Shown: piece after piece, positions 1-10,685 of the stretch
Layout of the letters: each line of letters starts with the position of its first letter
Numbering within the stretch: the first letter of the stretch is position 1
Assembly: GCF_050947875.1 (NCBI RefSeq)
Contig: NC_134569.1
Location: forward strand, 15,973,631 to 16,037,630
Origin: Dermacentor variabilis
Lineage: Eukaryota > Arthropoda > Arachnida > Ixodida > Ixodidae
Length of the DNA: 64,000 bases
Direction of reading: 5' to 3'
Notes under the pieces: generated by a model
What the model was told of the DNA's origin: nothing
The model's database searches: none
Seen by the model: the letters and a program-made list of their open reading frames with translations, nothing else
Program-made: the position numbers and the translations under genes

Positions 1-166
1 AATTAAGCATCATTTCCTTCTACAGATCGCTATCAATTCCGGAAGTCGTACACATGACCGCTGTACGACAAGCGCTAATCGAGCAAACTGTACAAGAATC
101 ATCCCAATTAACGCAGTGTGCTGCTCTTCCACGCACACACGTGAATGCCACTTGTAAGACTCCCGC

Positions 167-167
<1 letters not shown>

Positions 168-228
<61 letters not shown>
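168..228. repeat. (TA)n microsatellite
   Basis: About 30 uninterrupted TA units. The open frames across it encode only alternating Tyr-Ile and are not genes. Confidence 0.97.
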
Positions 229-230
<2 letters not shown>

Positions 231-813
231 TAAGAAGCCCACAAACGAATACCATGGCCTCTTCATTTCATCCACTTTCATTTTCATTAATTTATCGTTT
301 CTCTATTTCATGTGTTAAGCACAATTTCCATTATATTGTCCTTGGTGCTTGGTGTTTGTTGGCTTCTTATGAGATGAGTAATAAAAATCGGGCCCCTCGG
401 TTAAGCCCCTTTCTCCTCGTTTATATATACGTCCGGCACAGTGAAGCTCCCGAATGAAAAAGCTTTAATAACGTGGCCCTCAACATCACTCAAATCCTGT
501 GTGCACGAATAAGTGAGTTCGCACCGTCAAAACTGGTCGTAGACGAGCCTATGTGGCTGCGCATTAAAGCGCCACTCCGGCTGCTGGACTGAGGTCCGCA
601 GCCTCTGGGTCACCTTCCTTTTTACTGGCACGCAGCGCGAATCTTGTCTCTTCGAACAACTGCTTGTAGTTTCCAATCTCTAACCTGGTGGACAGTTCCA
701 GGCGTTCCCCGACGTTTAGCCAGCGAAGCAAAAGCATGAGTCCCCACTGGCCACTTCGGCACGTCGTGTCCCAACAGTCGGCGTATTCGTGTGGTTCAGA
801 CGCGATGGCTCAC
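229..813. other. Unassigned sequence, no gene recognised
   Basis: Mixed-composition sequence with only short chance open frames. No repeat family, tRNA or convincing exon was recognised. Confidence 0.5.
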
Positions 814-926
814 TTGCCGAGAAGAATGCAGTCAGTGTTACTCGGATCCACGTGAAGCGGCGGCGCGATGTTCGCGTGGCCGACGCCTCGCAGTAAAGCC
901 AGCTCATCGGCCGTGTGAGCGCCGCC
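814..926 (-). other. Possible internal exon of an unidentified gene
   Basis: On the minus strand this 113-bp GC-rich block is open in one frame (37 codons plus two bases). It is preceded by a usable acceptor (tgacatgcag at 936-927) and followed by a GTGAGC-type donor at 813. The peptide reads like coding sequence (contains HTADELALLRGVGH) but I recognise no family. Neighbouring exons were not found. It could equally be a chance open frame in GC-rich sequence. Confidence 0.2.
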
Positions 927-1204
927 CTGCATGTCAAACGATGCAGAGAATTTTTCGAACTGTTGACTGTAGCGGTGACTGCAGCATAATTACCAGCAAC
1001 TCTCTAAGTAAACACATTGTTTTGCACAACAGGGACCTCAAAATCATGCCAAGTTTTGGGTCGCATAACGCGGCGCGCACTGTATCATCAGCACTATGAT
1101 TAGTTTAGCCTTAGAATTGACTTGCCTTAGCTTAAGGCTGCAGTTGCTAACTTTATGTATATGTCCGGTCACCCCCGTATTGAAATAAAAACTTTGTTGC
1201 AATG
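927..1204. other. Unassigned sequence
   Basis: No gene or recognised repeat. It ends next to the 3' end of a minus-strand LINE fragment. Confidence 0.45.
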
Positions 1205-1640
1205 GAAAATATTTGAAGGAGGGGTGGTCGGAGCCTCTCAGTCCAGGGCCCCACTGGCCTCTGTCGCCTGCCTGACCTGACTAATTAAGGACTTTTGTCC
1301 TGCCAGGTCCGAGCGGGCGAGCTGTGCCTCCCACTGCTCCATTGTGTTGCTGGTATTTCGCCTATGAGCGTGCTTAGTACACGCCCAGGTTATATGTATT
1401 AGGCTAGGTATGCCACCGCACCAAGGACAGTTGGCCCTATAACGAGTGGGATACATGGCGTTTAGCAATTTTAAATGGGGGAATACTCCGGTCTGTATAT
1501 TACGCCAATCGGCGGCCTCTTCCCCGCTAAGTTGTGGATGAGGCGGCGGGTATTTTCTGCGGACTCCGCGCTGATGAGCAAGAATGTCTTTGGCATTTAA
1601 ATTTGTGGAATTTTGTGAGGGATAGTGCGGGTTGTTGGGG
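1205..1640 (-). mobile_element. LINE 3' fragment (RNase H C-terminal region)
   Basis: The minus frame over 1238-1600 matches the C-terminal tail of RNase H-bearing tick LINEs: a stretch like EEAADWRNIQTGVFPHL, then a zinc-finger-like CPWCGG...HITWAC motif (CX2C...HX4C), then a charged helix and a stop at about 1238. Only the last 130 or so residues remain, so this is a 5'-truncated dead copy. The family assignment rests on the CPxCG/HxxWxC signature shared with other fragments in this window. Confidence 0.7.
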
Positions 1641-2040
1641 TTAGAAGAGGACGCCGTCGTTCGGTTAGTGAACCCTCGAGCTAACGCGTTAGCCTGTATA
1701 GGATCTCATTTCGCTTTCTCAGATTTCACTCAAGCTCGCACTTACCGCGGCTTACCGCACATACCGCAGCACAAGCGACATATAGTGGCACACAGTAGAC
1801 CCAACGTAGCCAAGTCAAATTCAATCACAGAGCCTCATCCCAACTTTTACTGCTGTAACTTGTAACTGTAATTTGCAGTGAATTACACATACCAACGCTA
1901 TGGAAGAGGTGTGTTTAACGAACGATGCAACACTTATGCCGCTCTGAACTATAACTGGCACCGTGACCAAAGTTAGCTAAGATAAGAACGTGTTGGCCAA
2001 TGTGCACACGCAGGTAAATGTGTGGTTAAATTGTGAAAAA
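1641..2040. other. Unassigned sequence
   Basis: No exon, repeat or RNA gene recognised. Confidence 0.45.
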
Positions 2041-2044
2041 AAAT

Positions 2045-2800
2045 CGCAGTTTCTTCCGAAAGGCGGACCATTGATTGCGGTAGCAAATTAGTAGACAGCT
2101 ATACGAAGTAAGGATAGTAGAATTATCGTCCGTATAAACTTGGAAACATTCGCTTAGTAGCGGAATTAACAATTAAGCATGGTGTCAGCACGCACAAGCA
2201 AACATGAACACATCACACTCGATGAGCGCGAACACTCGCTGTCAAAACGCCGGTACGGGCAAGCGCGGCACCAATAGCCAGCGAAGTGATCTTCGTGCTG
2301 CCTATTGCTTCAACGCAAGGGGAACACAGCGCGCAGAAAGATCTGCAGATCTCTCGCGTAACAGGGCGCGAGCGAGCGCGCCCGGCAGTGCAAAGTACGC
2401 ACTCTGCGGAGTCGAAGCCGCTGCCCTTCTCCCTCCCGCGCTGCCTCCCCGATTTCCTCTCTATCGCGCGCGAGATTGAGCTGCGATCCTCAGTTCCCTT
2501 TGTGCATGGTCGCGAAAAACGCAGCTGCTGCCGGAGCACAACGCCGCTCCCCTCGCTCCCCCCACCCATCCCCCCCACAAGCGTTTCGCGCAACGGAAGA
2601 AGGTGCGTTTCCTCTCCGCTTTCCTCCTTCGCGCGCGCCAGATTAAGCCGCCATGGTCGGCTTCCCTCGCGTACTACCACTCGCACATGCAGCATACGAC
2701 GCGCAGCGACGGCGTTATCGCCCTCGGACTTTATACGAAACATCACGGCGACGGCAAGAATGCGCCTGGAGTGTCCACATACTTGCAATAGAAATTTCAG
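2045..2800 (+). repeat. Interspersed repeat family B, intact copy
   Basis: About 750 bp that recurs in the same order at 42362-42428 plus 44206-44700. Shared landmarks are tcgcagtttc near the start, the run agacagctatac/gaagtaaggatag, a long GC-rich middle and tcacggcgac...gcctggagtgtcca at the end. No protein is encoded. The ends carry related words (gatagcaaattagta near the left end; the reverse complement of the second copy's right end reads gatagcaattatatgga), which suggests degenerate terminal inverted repeats and so a non-autonomous DNA element. The class is inference. Confidence 0.65.
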
Positions 2801-2818
2801 CAAGGGCTCGAAAGCACC

Positions 2819-3025
2819 AGGCGTGGTGGTGTATAATGGCTTTGTTGTTGCGCAGCTATAGGCCCGAGGCCGCAGGATCAAATCCCCGCCGCGGTGGCCG
2901 CATTTCCATGGGGACGAAACGGAAAAACGCCCGTGCATACCATGCATTGTGTACACGTTAAATAACCTCAGGTGGTCTAAATTAATCCGGAGTGTTTCAC
3001 TACGGCGTGCCTGCGTCTTGAGTCA
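2819..3025 (+). mobile_element. tRNA-derived SINE (Ruka-type), diverged copy
   Basis: Diverged tRNA-like head (gtggtgtataatgg at the box A position, ggatcaaatccc at box B) followed by the tick SINE body (ccgcatttccatggggacg, acacgttaaataacctcaggtgg, cactacggcgtgcct). The usual 3' end (ggttttggcacacgaaaaccc) is absent here but turns up at 3301-3325, so the copy may have been split by about 260 bp of later sequence. Confidence 0.7.
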
Positions 3026-6000
3026 GCCTACGTCGTTGGCCTTAATTGAGGCAGAACTAACACATCTTAAAAACCGCACTAATTCTGGGGAAATCTAATC
3101 GGTGTCTCATTCTTGGTTGGTCATGCACAGTGGTGTACCTTTGTTTTCTTCAGGTAATACATGTGTGTTCCTTTCTTAATAAAGAATTCAGTCATCAGTC
3201 AGCGCTGGTGTGTGTTCTCCTTCTTGTCCTTCGTCTTTTCGCACTGTTCCCCTGTCGAGTGACTAACCCAGGCAGCCACGGTTTTGCACTCGGCCAATGT
3301 TGGTTTTGGCACACGAAAACCCATAATTTTTAAGTGCTGGAAAGCTTTATAGTGTCGTTATCTGCTGTTCGTCTGAGTCCTGAAAAAGTTCAGCGTCACA
3401 CCGAGTTCACATTTGATGAAAATGGGGGCACGCTAAGTGCAAATGGCGAAAACTTTACGTTTCTTGCTCAATTATGAGCTTTGCAAATGATAAGTGAACC
3501 ACACATTTTCTCCCTACTTCAATGCGGCATATACGAGGCACTCGTGATGTCCTTAGTGAACCAAACAAACCACCTTGTTTATATTTTGAGGAAATAGGAA
3601 GGCAGGTTATGGACGATTTGTTAAGAAAAAGTTGAGTGTGTGTAAGTTAGCTGACGCCTTTGAAGTAAATTACGTATGCAAGCGTTCCGGAGCGCGATAA
3701 GTGTGTTTTAAGAAAGAAATAGAATTTAGCTAGCTGTAGTAGAATAACTGTAAGCGCCGTCAAAATCCAGTTTAGTGAAAATGGGCGGAACATTTTGGCT
3801 GATATGCTTGGGAATTTGAAGGTATGGAGGTGAAGTACAGATTTTTCTCGAAATTTCTTAAACCCCCGAAAGCATTGTATACCGGCAACGCTTTAAACGG
3901 TTGAGTCGTGTGCGGGCAACGTTATAAAGTGCGTGATTTAGTTTCAGGCATCTTCAGTACAACTGCTCGAAAGAAACAGCTTTGCTTGAAATTGGGCTGT
4001 GATTCTGCAAGGCAGCACGAGCCTGCATGCTCTATCTTTTTTTAACACGTAAAAAGTGTTCTCGATTAACGTTGTCTCGTCTTCAGGCTGCTTGTAGGTT
4101 TGCCATCCCGATTTAGGTGATACCAAAGTATTTTTTTTTCGACGTTCGCGACAGTAAAGCGATGTCATGGAAGTTGTGAATAGTGCCTACTTACTCCTCC
4201 TAATGACATCAACACTCGCTTTAGATTATACTAAGACGTCCATTCGAATAGGCAGGCAAGGTATACGAGCTCTGACAACACCGCACCGTCGGATGGTCAG
4301 ATGGTGCATAGGTGGCAGCTCGCAGCAGGTCACGCATGACATCGAACGTCATTATGATGAAGTTTCCCGAACACGACGACGTCGGTTTGCTCGACGTTGA
4401 GTTTCTGACGTAGCAGTGTAGGCTGCCAGGTCTCAACGGCAGCTGGTCCTTTATGTACTGCGCCATCTGCGAGAGAGTTTTGAATTAGTATCGCGTCCGG
4501 TATGAGAGTAGAGAAAATAAAAGACGGCAAGCTAGCAAATATGATATCATTGGACCCTTTGCACGCCCAGACATATCCGCTCACGCCCGCAATCACTTCA
4601 GCAAAGAAAAACTTATGCATGCGCGAAGGTAGTTACAGTCCAAGTGCGCATCACCTCATGCAGGAAATTCGAACTCCTAAAGATATTCCAAGACGAGTAC
4701 CGGCTTAAGGTGGTGACGTTGTTCGAGGACTGGGTCCGGCCACGGCATAACCTTCTCCACACTCGCCCAGATCTCCCTTCCCCTCGCTCCCCCTACTAGG
4801 CCTCGGGTCACCATTTAAATACATTGTTCGTTCTACACAAATCAACGAAAAATGCACACCCGTTCTTTGTATTACCGGCCTCGCGGAACTACAGAGGGCG
4901 CAGCATGCAAATCAACAAGTTAGCGCGTTGGGGCATGTTAAGGCGTTAGAATAACACCTCCCGAATGTCTGCATCATCGTACACTCATTTTTGTCAAAAG
5001 TATGCGGGCTATGCTGCCTGCGACCGCCACGATGTTGAAGGGGTTTCTTGTGGTATATGCTCCAACACTATCAGGGATTAAAAGATTGTGCGGAAACTAT
5101 CGACGATCATTGTTAATGCAATCGAATAGCACGAAAGAACGTACGAACGAGCTAGCGAACGGGTGAGAGAGAGAGAATGAGCGAACGAACGAATGTTTTC
5201 CTCGCCGCATCTGATCACCGACCACTAGAGGTGTGCGCCGAGACGTCGGCGCGCGGCCGCTGCTTCTTGTCGGCGATATCGGCGCGCCATTGAAATAGGA
5301 ACAATTATTTCCAGCTTCGTTTGAGATTTTCTGTTGTCTTGCTTAATTTTCTTGCCTGTCTCAAGCACAGAATCATCTCAAGCATGGGAGCAATGAAGCA
5401 ACACAATACAAACAAAAGTAACTCTGCTCTCCACGCGTCTGCGCATGCGTGTCGTCGCAAGTCAGCGCAACGTGGGATTCCGAAACTTCCGTATCAAAAG
5501 CGCAGTGTGGAGCAACAAGAATAAGCAGCAGCCTCGAAACGTCGCAATCACGGCTTGAGGGTCGTGGGCACTGTAGTGGCGGGTAGAATCGGCGATATGT
5601 CGGAAAGCGGCACCAACGCGACAGAGAGAGATAAAACGTCTTTATTGAAAAGTGCCAGCTGAGTTCGAAATGGTAACGGAGAGGCTGGGAGGCTAGCACC
5701 GTAAAGCTCGCCAGAGAACGCGAGAAATGCAGCTGATAACAAGATGGAAATTTCTGGCCCTGATGTGTTTAATATGCTGGTTGGAAGTTTTCGCATTATT
5801 CCGGCTGGTGCATTCGAAATAGCTTTTATACACGTAAAAAAAATATGTTTACACGTCTACTGCACGGTGTTGTTCCTTTCAAGCATTCATATAAATAGTA
5901 AATGCAACTGGCACCGATAGTTTCACTGAATTATAAAACAGTTTCGACGGGTAGTTTAAAAAAGAACTCTCTTCTGTTTTTTTTTTTTTTTGAAATAATT

Positions 6001-6090
6001 GTGCATCCGAGTAATACCTGCATTTCTGCTAATCCACACTTTGTTCATTCGAACTGGTGACGACGAGTGAACGAATTGAGAAAATTTGTT
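3026..6090. other. Unassigned sequence with minor landmarks
   Basis: No gene accepted. Landmarks: a SINE-like 3' end at 3301-3330; a minus open frame at 4330-4620 with hydrophobic segments but no recognised domain; GC-rich partly self-complementary sequence at 5231-5290; and aataaagacg plus a TC-rich tail on the minus strand near 5620-5650, which looks like the 3' end of a retroelement. Poly-A/poly-T tracts lie near 5975-5992. Confidence 0.4.
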
Positions 6091-6099
6091 TTCTACCGC

Positions 6100-6375
6100 A
6101 TCATAACATGACATAACGGTTCCCAAGCCCGGACTGCCCTCTGTGTGGTGATTATGCGGACTTCGAGCATGTCCTGTGGGGCTGCGCCTCTGCCGGTCCC
6201 CCTTTCACCCAATAGGAAATTATGGAGCTCATTAGGGCCCTGGACCAGACCTCTCAAATCCTGGCAGTCCAGAGGGCTCGCGAGAGAGCCGTCAGGTTTC
6301 ACCTGATGGTCGCTGAGTGGGCCTAGCCAGGTGACGTTGAGTTTGCTCGCGTCTATTATGGACCAAATAAAGTTG
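6100..6375 (+). mobile_element. LINE 3' fragment with polyadenylation-like signal
   Basis: The plus frame reads PDCPLCGDYADFEHVLWGCA, the CX2C...HxLWxC finger that ends RNase H-bearing LINE ORF2 proteins, then one in-frame stop, then a helix like AVQRARERAVRFHLMVAEWA and a stop. The element ends in aaataaagttgttt directly before the CACT array, the normal arrangement for these LINEs, whose 3' tails are short tandem repeats. Only the last 80 or so codons are present. Confidence 0.75.
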
Positions 6376-6480
6376 TTTCACTCACTCACTCACTCACTCA
6401 CTCACTCACTCACTCACTCACTCACTCACTCACTCACTCACTCACTCACTCACTCACTCACTCACTCACTCACTCACTCA
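6376..6480 (+). repeat. (CACT)n LINE tail microsatellite
   Basis: About 26 perfect CACT units directly after the LINE aaataaagttgtttca end. The open frame through it encodes only a SLTH repeat. Confidence 0.95.
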
Positions 6481-6582
6481 CCTGCTGCAGAAAAAGAAAG
6501 GTATTTTGATTCCTTTGTCTTCAGGGACTCACTCACCTGCTGCAGAAAAAGAAAGGTATTTTGATTCTTTTGTCTTCAGGGA
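6481..6582 (+). repeat. Tandem duplication of about 53 bp
   Basis: Two nearly identical copies of a unit beginning actcacctgctgcagaaaaa and ending tttgtcttcaggg, differing at one base (ttcc versus ttct). The first copy abuts the CACT array and shares its edge. It probably arose by slippage or a template switch at the LINE insertion site. Confidence 0.9.
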
Positions 6583-7708
6583 AAAAAGGACGTTATGAGA
6601 TAAGTTACATAAGCAAAGGGTGATCAACATTTAGAAAAACAAATTTCAGTTATTATCCAGTCGGGAATCTGCGTTATAACATCTGCTGATTGGTCGACAG
6701 CTTATGGGCTGAAAAGCAAAAGTTGATCATTCAAAATATTTTTTTACGTAAAGCATATTGTATAAACCCAATCTCATTCAGAACAAACTTAATGAAAAAA
6801 GAGAGCGCTACGAAAACAAGGACGAAAGAACAACGTGTACGACAGACAAGGCGCTTGCTACGAAAACAAGGACGAAAGAACCAACTCGCCCACATCAAGC
6901 TTCTGCTGCATTCAGAACAAGTTGAAGCTAGGTTAACCTTTCTAGAGAGTGTTACGTGCGTCGGTGCACTGACTCTTTGCTCAGTGGAAAAATTTTTATA
7001 TAAACCGAGGAGCAAGAAAAAAGAACACAATTGCGACTACGACACAAAAAACAGCAAGGCTCTGCCTATTCGTGGAGCAAGTAATATACAAACAGACTCA
7101 ACACACACGTTTTTAGATGTGTCCAATTTCTTTTTAATATGTCGGCTGAAAAGCAAGACTTACAAAACGTTTTGTTTTTCTCTCACTTTCAACAAGTATG
7201 TATTCAGTACTGTCAGCCCTTAGTATGAAAAGGCCAGAATTTCAACCAGTTCAGCAAAGAAGGATGTAGCGAAACAGCCTTTTATATTTGTGGTTTCGGT
7301 TTCCACGCCGCCGGTGCCGCCGCCCCCAACGAAAAATGGCCGTGAGCTGCTGCCGATGAATAACCCGGCGCCGCGCCGATGACGCCACCGCCGCCGTCTA
7401 GAAATGACCACCACGTCGCCGCCGGTCGAAACCGACACGGCGCACACCTCTACCGACACCAACCACAAAACAACCGAAAGAGTTCGCTAGTACTCACCGT
7501 TCAAGCAAGGGTCTCCCCACGGTGGGCGGCGGTGGAAATGCCGCCCACCGCTCCACGTTTACCGCCTACCGCTCCGGCTGACCAGTCAAAATTTCCCTTT
7601 TTTTTTCTTGCGATCCCGAGGTGTATCATGTGGGGAAATAGAAAGAAAACTGACGCAGACGTTGAGAAAATCATACTTTTCTAGTGCGCTATTGACAAAA
7701 AAAAATGG
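6583..7708. other. Unassigned sequence with a 25-bp direct repeat
   Basis: The word gctacgaaaacaaggacgaa occurs at about 6808 and again 48 bp later. The plus open frame at 6690-7223 crosses these repeats and has no recognisable domain. 7290-7570 is rich in CCG/GCC, partly as purine/pyrimidine codon-like runs. No gene accepted. Confidence 0.4.
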
Positions 7709-8110
7709 CTAACCATTCCCCAACCGGAAAATGGGGGTAAGCGAAGCTCGTCCTGCGTGCACCTGACCTTCGTCACGGTTAAGTAACCCACAGGTAACGG
7801 TGCCGGATTGCTTCGGCCTCCGCTCCCTCAGCTGGGGTTCTTCTCGTTGCTCTCGAATTTCTTGAGCTCCGGCGGCTCTAACGGCTGGACTGGCGCGCCG
7901 ACGGCGAGCCCTCTCATGGGCGAGTTCTCGCCGCCGCTCGTCGAACGCTGCCCGTTCCTGAGGAAACGCACAAAGCGTGGTCGTCCCATCCGTTCTCTGA
8001 GTATGAAATGAACGCAAACGAAGCCGGCGCAACACGCGCGGAACCCGTTCATGCCCTTTCCCTCCTCGGCGGGATCGAAATGGCTCTGGTTGCGCGCGTG
8101 GCGTGAGCAC
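7709..8110 (-). pseudogene. Arg/Glu-rich repeat ORF, likely repeat-borne remnant
   Basis: A 133-codon minus frame with an Arg/Glu/Ala-rich core (RRELAHERARRRR, then PAVRAAGAQEIREQREE, then LRERRPK). Such charged units, each starting at a PAVRA or ALRER-like word, recur in repetitive tick sequences as I remember them. The flanking gtaaccc/ggttactta sequence also looks repetitive. I see no structured domain, signal peptide or splice support. It may be part of a transposable element or a low-complexity coiled-coil gene fragment. Confidence 0.3.
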
Positions 8111-8298
8111 GCGCCTACGCAGCTAGCATCCTTGATAATGACTCACTATAAGGAGCCGGCGCAGCTGTCAACTCATCAAATCGCTCTTTCCCGCAGCTTC
8201 TCTGCTCTAGGAGCAACTGGGGCTTTTTTTTTTTTCGTGACCACGACAACACCACTTCTGAGCCAATACAAGCTTCGCTTGAAAATAAAGTTGCCGTG

Positions 8299-8540
8299 AC
8301 CCGCCGTAGTAGCTTAGTGGTTATATGGTTGTACTGATAGGCACCGAGTCGCGGGATCGGATCCCAGCACGGCGGCCACATTTCGATGGGGGCGAAATGC
8401 GAAAACACCCGTGTACTTAGATTTAGATGCACGTTAAAGAACGTCTGGTGGTCCAAACTTCCAGAGTCCTCTACTACGGCGTGCCTCATAATCAGATTCT
8501 GGTTTTGGCCCGTAAAACCCCATAATGTTTTTTTTTTTAG
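8299..8540 (+). mobile_element. tRNA-derived SINE (Ruka-type) with target duplication
   Basis: Starts ccgccgtagtagcttagtgg (tRNA box A-like), has a box B-like gggatcggatccc, then the tick body words cacatttcgatgggggcgaa, gcacgttaaagaa and ctactacggcgtgcctcata, and ends in a T-rich tract. The 9-bp sequence gttgccgtg lies on both sides (8290-8298 and 8541-8549), as expected of a target-site duplication from LINE-driven insertion. Confidence 0.85.
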
Positions 8541-8819
8541 GTTGCCGTGGTTGAACGCGGTTAAACCAAGTTTGTCAAGTGACAGCACAGTTTTGCTTGC
8601 TTTGGGAAAGGACACAAATGCTGCTCGGCGCCGTCAGCAACTACCGCATCTACAACAACTGCACCACAAGACAACACACGGACGCTTTTCGGCGCGGCAG
8701 CCGCCGCGAGTGAATTAACTTTCATGCTATGTCTCGCTTCAACGCGAACTAAGCGTCGAAACCACAGCGCTTAAGAAGCTACTAGCACTCGGCGCACTTT
8801 CTACACATCGCAGATCACG
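8541..8819. other. Spacer between two inverted SINE heads
   Basis: No gene recognised. It lies between the plus-strand SINE and a minus-strand SINE head. Confidence 0.4.
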
Positions 8820-8898
8820 TTGAAGATGAGGCCCGCAGGACCGCGCACTTGGTGCTTAGCAGCCCAACCATAGCTACTAAGCTACCACGGCGGGTCAC
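8820..8898 (-). mobile_element. SINE head, minus strand, truncated
   Basis: The minus strand reads cccgccgtggtagcttagta then tatggttgggctgctaagca, the same tRNA-like head as the plus-strand SINE. The body is missing. It shares with that SINE the preceding 15 bp (ataaagttgccgtga), giving a 23-bp perfect inverted repeat between 8285-8307 and 8887-8909. Confidence 0.7.
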
Positions 8899-9944
8899 GG
8901 CAACTTTATGTCCACGTGGCAAACCGCTTTCAAGATATGGACGCCCACGCGGCGCACGCAGCAGCCGCCGGTATAGTGGCATGCTAAATTCCAGTTTGAC
9001 CTTGGCTCTGGTTGCTTGAAGGCCAGATTTACGGGATCAGGCGTTTTCTGAGTTTGCACCTGAAGAAGTGGAGCTAGCGCTCTAAAATCGGGTACGAAAT
9101 CGGGAGTCGGGAGGTGCCGTCGCACCGCAGAGCGCGCGAGTTTCCGTTGACGCAACGCCGCCAGTTTAGTACCATCGTAAGTAGGAGCGATCTGAGCTTC
9201 AAATAGCTACAGCAACGTATTTCGCCTTGCAGAAATGAAAATAAAAGAAGCAAACAAAAAAAATTAAAGAACAAGCGTTGCGATTCGTTTCTACTGCGAC
9301 GGGGACACAGGAAGCGCTCCGATTGGCTGACGCAGATTTGAATCGCTGGCGCGTGTTTTGCGCCCATTTTGACAGCAGCGAGCTATGCATTCTTTTGTCG
9401 CGGCGAAGTCTGGCGATCAATGGTAGGATACATCGCTGGCTCAAGTTATTTTCTTCAATGCGTCCAAAATGCCAAAGTGGTGAAAATGCAATCGAAGTGG
9501 CAGAGTGGTCGTATCGGGGAAAAGAGAGAGAGAGAGGCTTAGATGTATCGCATCTAGATGTATCGCACCCGATCGCAAGATGTCCACCCCTCAAATCATT
9601 TTCAGAGGCCTGCAGTGTGAGGAGCGCCACAGAAGTTGCAGCACAGCCGAACGACATGTACGGTGAAGGCGCGGAGTAACCCGCGTACTATTGGTATTGT
9701 GTACATTTGACAAAGGATGTAGCTCAAACGCGTGACCGACGAGTATACTAGGAGTGAGGCGGCCAAGCAGCGCCACCTCAACGCTCCGAGCGTTTCGCGA
9801 CTGCTCTTGAGTTGCCGGCACACTCTGCAAGGTGGCAGCAAGTGTACTCCGGTCCCAGCTACTAGCGGACAATGCAAAAGATCTACAGAGACTTGCCAAT
9901 GTGTGAGTCCACGCAGCGACAAATCTAGGACTTAAGTTTAACAC
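8899..9944. other. Unassigned sequence
   Basis: Several overlapping open frames of 90-150 codons on both strands, none with a recognisable domain or splice context. A short direct repeat (atctagatgtatcgca) lies near 9538-9568. Confidence 0.4.
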
Positions 9945-10685
9945 ACAGAGAAATCGCGAATATTGATCTTAAATGAAGAGACGAGTAATTGCGTAGTGCC
10001 AATTCAACAGCAAGACTTACCTATAGTCAAGAAATATAAATACCTCAGCGTACACATAAACGAATAAAAGACTTACCCAAGCACCCGCCAAGATAATCCG
10101 AAAATAAACGGGAAGCGGCATGCAGTAATAATGAAACCTTTAGGGCCACAGTATATATTAAGAGCTGGTGCGTGTAATCCGGAAAGGAGTAATATCAGTG
10201 CTAACGATCGCAAATGACATTCTGTGCATAAAATCGGGCATCTTGTTGGAGTTGGAAGTTAGCCAAAGCTCGGCAGGCCGGTTGGCTTTCGGAGCCCACC
10301 GTAAAACCACAAATGAGGCAGTGCAGGGTGACACGGATTGGGCCTAGTTTGCAATGAGAGAAGCGCGGAGCAAAATTAGCTTTGAAGACCCAAGAACATG
10401 AATAAACATAAAAGACCGGCTAAAGAGCCCAAGTTTCTTTAGCTGAAAAGCGTGGACACAGAATGGAGAAAGAGGTCAAGAAAGTTGGCAACCAATAAAA
10501 GGGTAATTCAAAGTGTAAATAGACAACCAGGAGTCATCAAAAATAAAATGACAGAAACAGAGGCAGTGAATTAGATGCAGAGAATGGAAACAAAAACGAC
10601 CATGTAGATTTACAAGAACGGGAAAAAAGAAACCAGAAGACACAAAGCACAGTGTCTCGCAATTTAAGGCTCGAGCCGATTTCAT
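9945..10685 (+). mobile_element. Decayed LINE, RT C-terminal region
   Basis: Interrupted plus frames match, from memory, the region after the RT catalytic core of an abundant tick LINE: KKYKYLSVHINE, then GKRHAVIMKPLGP, then DTEWRKRSRKLA, then a KKETRRHKAQ-like stretch. Many stops and frameshifts are present. The same element appears to resume beyond the MITE-like repeat and the Gypsy insertion (11319-11398, then 16620-16785, where the frame reads KEMYARTLE and stops). The LINE clade cannot be set by eye. Confidence 0.55.

Noticed and set aside
10..255. Open frames across the TA microsatellite
   Set aside because: They encode only alternating Tyr-Ile from (TA)n and have no flanking gene structure.
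2213..2956. 247-codon minus frame and overlapping 191-codon plus frame
   Set aside because: Both lie in the GC-rich middle of repeat B and run into a SINE; the second copy of the repeat does not keep either frame.
4330..4620. Minus frame with hydrophobic segments, possible membrane protein
   Set aside because: No recognised family, poor acceptor upstream and no partner exons. Kept only as a note.
6376..6580. CRISPR-like or functional satellite array
   Set aside because: It is a plain CACT microsatellite behind a LINE 3' end, with no spacers.
8299..8370. Functional tRNA gene
   Set aside because: Box A and B words are present, but they are the head of a SINE; no cloverleaf with intact acceptor stem, and the SINE body follows.
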